Source: Sipunculus nudus
Taxonomy: Eukaryota > Annelida > Sipuncula > Golfingiida > Sipunculidae
Assembly: GCA_026874595.1 (NCBI GenBank)
Contig: CM049313.1
Coordinates: 16,305,508 to 16,369,507, forward strand
Length of the DNA: 64,000 nucleotides
Direction of reading: 5' to 3'
Positions within the stretch are counted from its first letter, which is position 1, and every line of letters starts with the position of its first letter. The notes beneath the pieces were generated by a model. The model worked only from the letters and a program-made list of their open reading frames with translations, was not told the origin of the DNA and did not search any database. Below are positions 30,501 through 40,912 of the stretch, in pieces. A program made the translations under genes and the position numbers.

Positions 30501-33500
30501 ATGGTGCAAGATCCTACCGAGGCGGGTTTTTCTAAAGCACTGGTAGAGAGTCTGACTTAGCCTGATATCTTCTGCAAGCTCTCATGCCCTTAATGCGATA
30601 CCACTTGCGTGATCAATTTATGATAGAAACATAACTGAAAATGAATGTCAGTACATGACATGATTTTTCCACACCTAACATACCTTAGGGAGTTGTATAA
30701 AGACTCCGACATGTCTCACTTTATCTCTATCTTTCATCAGGGAAGCCAGTGATCCCACCGTCCACCACTGTAGCGCCTACGGCAGGACCACGTAAGTATC
30801 AGATATATCATGAATTTCAGATACGTCATGAAGTATCAGATATCAGTCATGAAATAAATGTGACCTGCAGTCTTTGAATTATGAAACCTGTGTTTCAACA
30901 CTTTCATGTGTTAAAACTCATTTTACAAAAAAAATTATTGTCGTGTTGAATAACACTTTTTGCTGCTGGAGACAAGTGGCGCCCTTTTTATTCGAATTTG
31001 GGAAATAACACTAGTTTATATCTTAGCAGGGCACATTGTAGCTGTTATACACAAAAAGTTCTAACTTCAGGATATGTTCAGATTTCTCAGGATACCTGAA
31101 ATGATATCTGTGTGGCCTGTATTTTCTGAGTAAGGGGGCAAATACAGAAGGTTCTAGTAACTCTCGTGAGAAGAATGACCCATAGCAGGGAACAATTTCT
31201 AACCATTAGACCAGTGAAGGTTCAACTTGACATGTAGACAGGTTGTGGTAAAATATTCTTTGAAACCCTCCTGTGACGTTTATTTTTGTGCCATAACCTT
31301 GAAAAATATGTCAAATTCCGCTGAGCGTCTTGACCTGTAGACCACTAGTTTGTATATAATTGACTCGTTCATTTGCCTGTGTCACATCTGGAGTGTTTGC
31401 GCCAATAAAAGTCTATCAACGTATACCAGGTTCGATTGTATTATCGTAGGACACGGAGAAAAAAACACATCATGATAGAACGTGCATGAGCACACTCACG
31501 TATGCTTCCGCGCCCAGTTAATTTCTGTATACTTTTTCATAAAAACTAAAGATTCTGTTACTCATAAGGAGCTCTTTAACGATGTTATTGTTTTTAAGCA
31601 AAGGAGGTCCCAAGGGACAGGAAAATATTAATATCATGAAAACACACCGAATATCAGAGAGATAAAAAACCTCATGTATCAATAGATTCTGATTATTTTC
31701 AAGAAAAGTCAGTGACGTCATACTACATTTTCTTCTGAAGTTACTGTTACCACATGTATGAATATATTTCTCCCTGAAATCGAAACCAAGTATTGAAAAT
31801 TGCAAAAAAAAAAATAAATTTGCAGCTGGGTTATGTGAGAACTACCAGTGGAAGTATTACAACGGGAAATGTTACTACCTGACACCCAACTACAGCTACC
31901 TGAGGAGAATATTCACGGAGGCAGAGAAGGACTGCGTCTCCAAGGGAGCCAACTTGGTCTCCATCCATAGTCAAGAGGAGCAGCTCTACATCCACAGTCA
32001 GGTCAGAGTCAGTTAACTTAGTCAGATTTCATTATCATCACAGGATCTTTTATGATTATGCTGTGTTAAAGGGACATAATCAGGGGCTATATTATGCCTT
32101 TTCTTTCACACTATCAGTTTAGTTTTGCTTTATACAAAGGTTTCCCAGCAAACAATCCCACATACCTCGCATACGGCTGTTTAACACCTTGATGTGGCTC
32201 TGCGTGTTGGTAAACACAGTCCACGTATGTCTGCTTACCATAACAAGGCCGCCGCGTGACCGGAGGTGCGATTGTGAGCCGCCACACGTGATGTTTCAGC
32301 CAGCGGGAACATGTATTACATTTTTTGGGCCAAATCAGTCAGGGCATCTCCTGATTGACATGTGATGCTTCTTCGCGATTCACACAGCGGAAATATCCGT
32401 GCCTGATACGGTATTAATATCTGTTAAATCATCACACACACACGCACCTCAACACAGCCATAGAACCACACATTCAAATAGAATGACTGTTAGTTTCAGA
32501 CAAACAGGTTTTTTTGTGACTTGAAATATAACCTTAAACATATATGTAAATGTTTATGTTTTATGGCAGTCGTACTGTGTAGGGTAACGTGTGTGTGTGC
32601 AAATAAGACCTGCAGGTGTGACCAGAAATGACAAAAAAATCATACTACACTATAGCCGGCAACACTGTATGAGCGTGCGCCAAGTATAATAGTAAATACT
32701 TGGCATCCAAATATGTGACGTCACAAATCTCAAGACAAGATGGCTAGTTCTGTTTTCTGTTCTCCAGGTCCGTCAGACCAGCCAGGCAGTAATGTGGATC
32801 GGCCTGAATGAACTGGACATCACAGATGGATATAAGTGAGTACAAACATTAACTATTATCATCTTCCTAACAAGAGAATTTATATATATATTTTACATTT
32901 ACTCTGTAGTAATTAATTGTACATACTATACACTGAATGTGTTTGTGTAAATGAATTAACATTATTAATGTACCTGTATCTACATTGGGCCTGTAACAAA
33001 GTGTAAAACAACATGTCTTATGTTTCCTGGAAAAAAAATGAATAATATTCTTTATATTAGAATGATTTGGAACGAATAGAACATCATTAGCAAATGGAGT
33101 AGGTTTATTTACTTTCCCATCGGAATATTACTTTCTTGAAGAATTCTGTGGTCATTACTTCATGATCCGTATACGTTTGGTGAGTATAAGTTAATCATGA
33201 TGAGGATCAAAAGAATAGTAATTAGTAATAAAACAAGCAATCTGACAGTCTTACCAAGAAAACTATGGAACTATTTGTATATCGAACTCGATGTTTTCTA
33301 AATCTGTCCATGAGCAGAATATGTACATGTCAAAGCATTATGTTCTAATAAAGAATAAAAATTTAATAAAAATTAATGGTCTCACTGAAAACCACATTGT
33401 GGAGGATTGTTGGGAAGGTGTTATATGCCTGTTTTAAGGCGTTTATGCTGACTTCAGCTCATACTGATAACATTCCTTCCTTTATATACCAGATGGACAG

Positions 33501-36500
33501 ACGGGTCTCCGACTGACTACACAAACTGGGCGCCGGGAGAACCGAATAACGCTGATGGCAACGAGGCTTGTGTTCACCTGAAAGGCGAGGACGGTAAGTG
33601 TTATTTTCATCACATTCACCCATAACTTGCCCGAATTAAAGTAGTACCTTCACATATACCGATCCTATAATTTTTTCCGACCGGCAAATAATGGGTAGAT
33701 GGGAAGCTGACTTTATATCACAGTTCTTGTATCACATTTCAGTTTTTACGATTTTCATATAAAATTCTGATATAATTTTTTTTCTATTGCGTACTAGACA
33801 TTCAATGCTCAATTTTTTGCGGTTACGCTAGCGGTAGATTCATCCAGACAGAGCGAATATTCTAATTGTCAATATTTGTCAACTATTGGGGGGAAAATGT
33901 CCAAGTTACCTAGTTTGCACTTTAGGTAGGATTAGCCCGTAACTTTTTATAGGAAGATATTACTTTCCAAATTTGGTCGAAATACGTTTGCAAAACCTGA
34001 CAATCACCTATCTGAACTTTATAAATTAAAGGTAATCCCTTGGAGCTTTTATAAAAATAGGCCAGAAAACGTGGATATCACCGCACACAGGCTGCTTGTT
34101 TTATTTATTTCAACGTGTTTATAATATGTGGGGGCCCGCAAAAATAAATAAAATAAATTCAACAAGGGCATCTGGCGGCAAGTCCGATAAGCAAGAGCTT
34201 TGCAAATGGCGTTTTGCAACAAGTGACCTTTCTACCTCCGCATATATACAACCTACCACCTTAGGTTACAGGTTTTCCCGTTTGTCAACAATGCTGTGTT
34301 TACAAACATGTTGTTGATAAACAAGTTCATACATCATTCACGAAGGCATTATAAGAACTTTTCCCCAACCAAAATTACCCTTAGATCATTTATTTATACA
34401 CAAAGGAAGCCAGAAATCACATAATTATTTTTCAAAAGGCAGGTGAATGGGCAACTTTAACTTTTGGTGTTGTAGGCATGTGGAATGACGTCCACTGCTC
34501 AGACATGTATGGTTACATCTGCGCCAAGGATAAAGACCCGAAACCACCGAGGACGCCAGCTCCAGAACTTCAAGGAAACTGCCCCGCTGGCTACGAGGCG
34601 TTCCGAAACAAGTGCTTCCAGTTTAATGATGGTAGAGATTACAACACCCAGAAATACTGGACCGACGCCCGCAAAGCATGTACAGACCAGGGCAACGGTA
34701 ACAACTACAGATACGATCTGGCATCCATTGCTGATGATAAAGAACAAGGTAATAAAATACATATGATAATCTATCGTAAATGTATAAAACATTAAATTAA
34801 ATGTTGTATTTCGTGAAAATCCTGTGTTATGGCCATTGGTTATAGAATCTAATCTTGCGATCACCTAATTGACACTTTTGGTCGCTATTTGAACAGTCAT
34901 TTTATTAAGGCCAAGAAGACCTAATAAAGAAAAAAATCCCGTCGGTTGCCGTGAACTTAAGCAGAAGGTCACATGTACGCAATGGTTTTCAAGTTATTGT
35001 AACAGGGTCTGTCAGTTTTGGTCAATCTAGTTAACATTATTTTGATAAAATAAGGAATATATGTAAAGATAATATTATAAAGTAAAACATCGAAATTAAA
35101 ACCACCAATGGGACCACGATAAAGTGTTGCTCGCCTTAGCGAGGTCTTATATAAAGAGCACAAAAGAATCGGGACCATGAACAAGTGGTCGTTATTTTGA
35201 GGTGGTCGCTGAACCCAGGTGGTCGTTAGGCGGGGTTTTACTGTATCTAAACTATAAACAAATTGAAAATTAAACATACGTTATTTCAGATATTGACAAT
35301 GTTTTTTTATTATGCTTATTATGCAAAATATAATCCGGAACAAACTACATAATGCAAACTGAAATAACTTTATTACAATAACAATGATATCCTAAATCAA
35401 GTTCTGAATGTATCCGGATTACAGCATTCATCACGGCTCACATTAAGGGTGCGTCATCCAACGTGTGGATCGGGATGAAGAAAATTGGAGGGAAATTCAA
35501 GTGGATTGACAACTCTGACGTCACGTACACTAACTGGTTCCAGGGAGAACCTAGCAGCGGCCCTGGGGTAAATTCTATGTCTGAACATTTTCATAACAAT
35601 GCAACCACTTCACAAAGTTCTCCAATTGCTGTTTTCAAGAAGTCTGGACAACTTCTACGTTAGAAACCCTGCTCAGGGTCTCTATCACACTGATTGAATA
35701 AGGGCTGGTTTTAGTTGGCAGGAAAATGTAGACTTTTCTGTTGACTAATATGGCAACACGGTTTGTATATACGTCCATGAAAGGGTGAGAAAGTTATAGT
35801 AGAAGGGCTAATGTAAGGGCTGACTGAAACTATATATCATGATATGAGGGGCTTGTCTCTCGTCGTGACTTAGCCACCTACGGTGAATATTGGTTAGATA
35901 TATCTGAGAGTACATTTCGGTATCCACCCAATGTATGCACTTGGGTGGGATTCTAAGCTCTGTATAATGTGTCTATAAAAGGGAGAAAACCCATCCGTAT
36001 CTCGGGTAACTCATTCTTAAAGACTAAATTCTGTTTTGATAAGCTAATTCCATATAAATTCTCAGTTTAAATATGTCTATAACACTTTTCAAACGGGACC
36101 AGTACACAAAGTATTGTCGCCCCATCCATAGACGTTTCGTCGCTGCAGGCGGCTAGTGGTGACTGTCCTTTAGTCTAAATGCCATCGCAATCTAGGGTAC
36201 ACAGTCACTCGTGATAGAATATTAAATAAATGGTTAAAAAACCTCATTAGGACCTCTGCTGGGTTGGATTTTGGATACCCCTTATATTACTACAGATACT
36301 ATATTTTAACCCAATAAATCTTCTCTTTTTCCCGAATTTCATATGTTTTATCCCCCCCCCCCCCCAGAGGCTATAATGCTCTATCGAATAATACTTAGGC
36401 GTTGATTCAGTTTGAATGAAAATTTCACTTTCTTGATTTAGTTTTATCAATTTAAAATTGTTTATTTTACATAATTTGTTCTTACACATCTTTTAAATGA

Positions 36501-39500
36501 ACGAGACCTGATTTAACAGGAAGAATGTGTGGAAATGTGGTATGGACAGTACAATGGTGGAAAATGGAACGACGCTAGATGCTACAACAGACAGGGGTAT
36601 ATCTGTCAGACATACAAACGTAAGTAAAATGTCTTTTCACAAGTCTGCAGGTTGATGTTTAACAAGCTTAGTCTGCCATTCATCACGATAAACAACCTGG
36701 GCTAGGGAGAATGTACAATACTCAAAGCCGAGAAATCGTGCGTTTGAATCTACGCCAGGGATGGGTGAGGATTCAGAAAGGCTCCGCATCATTAATAAGT
36801 GTGTCTGAATAGTATCCCTCATTGTTATGACCGAACAATAGGAGCGATTGCCTACCCATGGCCTACATGTGCAATTGACAGCAGCGCTGGCTAAGGCCAG
36901 TATATCAAAATAAGAGAAAACTTTGGCTATCCCCATCACAGACTACTAAACCGAAAACGAAGATGCACATTTTAAGCCAAGATAAATTGTCAGCTTTTAA
37001 AAATGTAGGCAGTCAAATGCATAAAAATCCATAAGAAATACGGAGTAGTGGGGGGGGGGGGATTAGTCGAAGATAAGAACGGCCCACAACACATGGCTGG
37101 CTGAAACATCGCGTGTTGCGGCTTACAATCGGACCTCCGGTCACGAGGGCTTGTTTTGATAAACAGACACACGTGGACTATTAAAAAGGCGTTAAACAGC
37201 CAGAGGTGAGGTACAAAAACTGTTTGCTAGGAAGGTTATGCTGTGAATTTTTATATAAAGTGTTACGGGGTGACATAAAAGCGGACCGAACTGTCTCGCT
37301 AGTGAAGTTTACTTTGCTAGCGAAGCGGTTCGTTCGCCGGACTTGTGCGCCACCGACCCGGGTTCGACTCCCGGATCGGCCCAGGATTTTCCCCCTCATT
37401 TATTTGTCTTCATAACAAAATGGGGGCTCGTCTAACGTGACGGTTAACTTTGTGGCCCAGGGAATAGGCTCACCAAAGTGTGACTCCTGGGATAATAAGT
37501 CTTGATCTGGTTGCAGAACGCTCTTAAGAGGGGGTGTGTTACGGGGTGACATAAAAGCGGACCGAACTTTCTCGCTAGTGAAGCTTGCTTTGCTAGCGAA
37601 GCGGTTGGTACGCCGGACTTGCTCGCCACTAACATGGTTTCGAAACCGGGATCGGCCCAATGTTTTCCCCTCAAAAATTGGTCTTCGTAACAAAAGTAAA
37701 AGTGACCTGATAATGTGCAAGAATAGGTATAATATTGGTCTTGATTATGTTCCTTTACCGTTTCTGACATATTTATGTAAGTGCTACAACACAATGCTTG
37801 AAATACGTCAGAACGTCAGTTATTTACCAGTTTTGCATTATAACAATGTTTTTTTTTTGTCATGTACAACAAAACAGGATTTGTTATTATGTATTTGCAT
37901 CACGTATATCTTAATGAAATTGCTCTATTAGCTCAGTTGTTTCACCACGTACTAAAAAACAGATTGATTTATATTTTATTATCTTTCCTTTCATGTAGAG
38001 CCAGAAATCGCTACACCCGCTCCGACCACGAACACGTGTCCCAGAGACTTCACGCCGTACGGGAACTCGTGCTACCTCCTGATCCGGTCTTCACGGTCCT
38101 GGAATGACGCCAAGAGCTACTGTGAGCAGCAGGAGGCGCTACTCACCTCCATCAACGACAGGTTTGAGCAGGCCTACATCTACTCACTCATGAATATCGA
38201 CAAGCTCAACTCTGCTGTGTGGATTGGTCTCAGTGACAAAGTTGTAAGAAATTATTTCAGCATTCAATTTCAATTATTTACAAATATACTAAAATATTGC
38301 TTTTGTATGTCTCGATAAAAATGCCATATGATCAGGAAAAAGCATAATAACAAATTTTTTGGCACTACATAACAAAGGAAATTTTATCAAAATTATTATT
38401 TTATCTTCTTAAAAGAAATGTTAGAGCCGCTTGAGCTCAAAACTGGTAAGTTTCTATTTAAAATCAAAATAAAAATGTTTGATGCGGGGGGGGGGGGGGG
38501 GTTAAATTGATGCGCGCGGTGCCTTAGAACCATACCTATTATATTTTTTGGCCTTGCGTGTCTCCACATATTCCTTCTAGAAATGTGTCTTGCAGTTTTT
38601 ATATGAATATTTGTACAATCCATGTAAAATACATACAGTTCATAACAGCTGACAGATGCTAAGTGGTATAATCCTTTCAGAACCCCGGTCATTTCTTGTG
38701 GGTGGACAACTGGCCAATCAGATACGTGAATTGGGGGACAGGTCAGCCGGATTATCAGAAGGGTGGATGCGTACAGCTGGGCACGGACGGAAAATGGTCT
38801 GATGTGGCATGCGAAACAAGGCTGCCAGCAGTATGTAAAAAGACAGACGGTGAGTACTGTGAGCACAATAGATAGTGAAAGGACATAGTCTCACCGAAAG
38901 GCTAAGCCATTTTACCTTGTTACTGAGTAGCTTGATTAGAGCCCTTGCTGATGCTTGTTATGTTCGTGTTTTCTGTCTCTATAAAAGTGCGCCGAGGTGT
39001 GTACTAAGTCACACGAGCATGTATGTGATGTCATAGCTTCTGGAAAAAAAAGCAGTTGGAGACATTAAAGGGTTTAAAGTCAGACATGTCTTAGTTGTGT
39101 GTGCTACATTTCGCCATCGAGAAACTAATACATAACAATGCTGTGGCCTCTTCTGTGGCCTGTTTTACATACTTTTTTGATAAATGAAACCGTCGATGTC
39201 CTCATAGGTTCAGACACTGTCACATATAAGTAAGGCAAAAATTAAAAAAAAAGGTTGGTTTCTCTGAGACCACACGACTCATTTATTTAACATGTATCAA
39301 ATAAATTATATTTTGAGAAAAAAACAATACAGATTTTGAGCTCACGTCGCTCAGACATTCTTTCACCAACATAACATAAAACAATTACGATAAAAGTTTC
39401 GCAAAGCAATTCTGTAATAATCATGTCTTATCAAAAACAAAATTACAAGATTAAAAAATTCCCTGACCCGCAGTAATTTAAAAAATGAATGCTTGAAAAG

Positions 39501-40859
39501 CCTTTTTTTGCCTTGCTGTTAATGTTAACCATCAGCAGTATATTACGAGCATTTCCCTTGCAGTACTCTTCTATATGTTACACAGAGAAACCACCAGCAA
39601 CCCCAGTACCAAAGGTTGGTGCCTGTCCTGAGGCCACAAACGACAGAGCGTGGATATCATACGGAACATCATGTTACTACTTTAACACTAAGGACGAACG
39701 TAGTGCTATAGAAGCCGACTTTGAGTGTAATAATATGGGGGCCAGACTGGCTTCAATTCAGTCTGATGATGAGGCACAATTCGCTGCCGCACAAATGGCC
39801 GCCGACGGAAAAAGAATCTGGATCGGGCTCTTCAAGACGCCATCTAGTGAGTAAACATGCACACTACACTTAAGTTGAGTAAATGCTCGACTGCCATGTG
39901 TTAATTTATGCTTTGTATTTGTCCTCTTGCCTGTTAAAAATCGTCTTGAATGCCTTTGCCCTATTTTAAAGAGGAAATTCTGGAGGTACTGGAGTAAAAT
40001 CATGAGTGTTTAATTTTCGACAAATGTTTAAAAGCAATGATCAAAGTTGTTTTGGTTTATTTTCTAATTGTTTTTTTTTAATTTTGGTCTCGAACTTGGA
40101 TCTTTGAACAATTATTACCTGAATACTTTCTAAGCAACATTAGCCGCACAGGTGTAAAAAAGAAAGTGTAAAGAACTAATAATACTATAAAAATATCCAG
40201 CATCGATTTGGAAAACACTTTAGTCAGAATATTATAATCATTTAACGAAAGTTCAACTATGTTTAAAATCAAACACAGAGAATATAGCAAAAACAGTTTC
40301 GTTAATTTATTGGATTTCATATTAGTTTCTGTTTGCGTTTTGATGTCTCTCACAAACTATCATTCAAATCAAGTTTCGGTGAAAAAGTCGACCTCGACGA
40401 TCTCCAAGCCAAGACAGGTGTATCAAACCCAGATCACTGATATATACAAATGACGCAATAACTTTCTTTATAACTTTCAGACGGCTTTGAGTGGAGGGAC
40501 GGCAGCCCTGTAGGTTACACAAACTGGGCGCCCGGGGAGCCGTCAGACAAGGACGGTAACGGCGGGGAACACTGTACTGAGATGCTGATAGACGGGAAGT
40601 GGAACGATGCCCAGTGTTACCTCAAGTGGGGCTATGTCTGCAAGCTGCCACAAGGTATGCATTCTCCCGTCGGTACAACTGTGGTAATATATCTGATGTA
40701 GCTACAAAATGTCTTGTTGCTTATATATTTTTTTATATTTATTTGTGAGTTTCAGTTTTTAGCCATTTTACATACCAAATGATATATTATCATGGAATCA
40801 CATGAAATATCTCTCTCAATCTCTCTCGCTTTATATATATTATATTATATTATATTATA

Positions 40860-40912
<53 letters not shown>

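Noticed and set aside
36640-36945. tRNA-like B box context (GCGTTTGAATCTACG) suggesting another SINE
   Set aside because: A box and unit ends are not recognisable; too weak to call.
37283-37382. Functional tRNA gene
   Set aside because: 100 nt long, duplicated D-arm block, no clean anticodon stem; better read as a tRNA-like part of an LTR.
37181-37794. ORFs on both strands across the TRIM
   Set aside because: They follow the duplicated LTR sequence; no domain, and the structure is explained by the mobile element.
39541-39585. Stronger-looking acceptor ttgcag at 39563 for CTLD-10
   Set aside because: It adds 22 nt and breaks the frame; the acacag at 39585 keeps phase.
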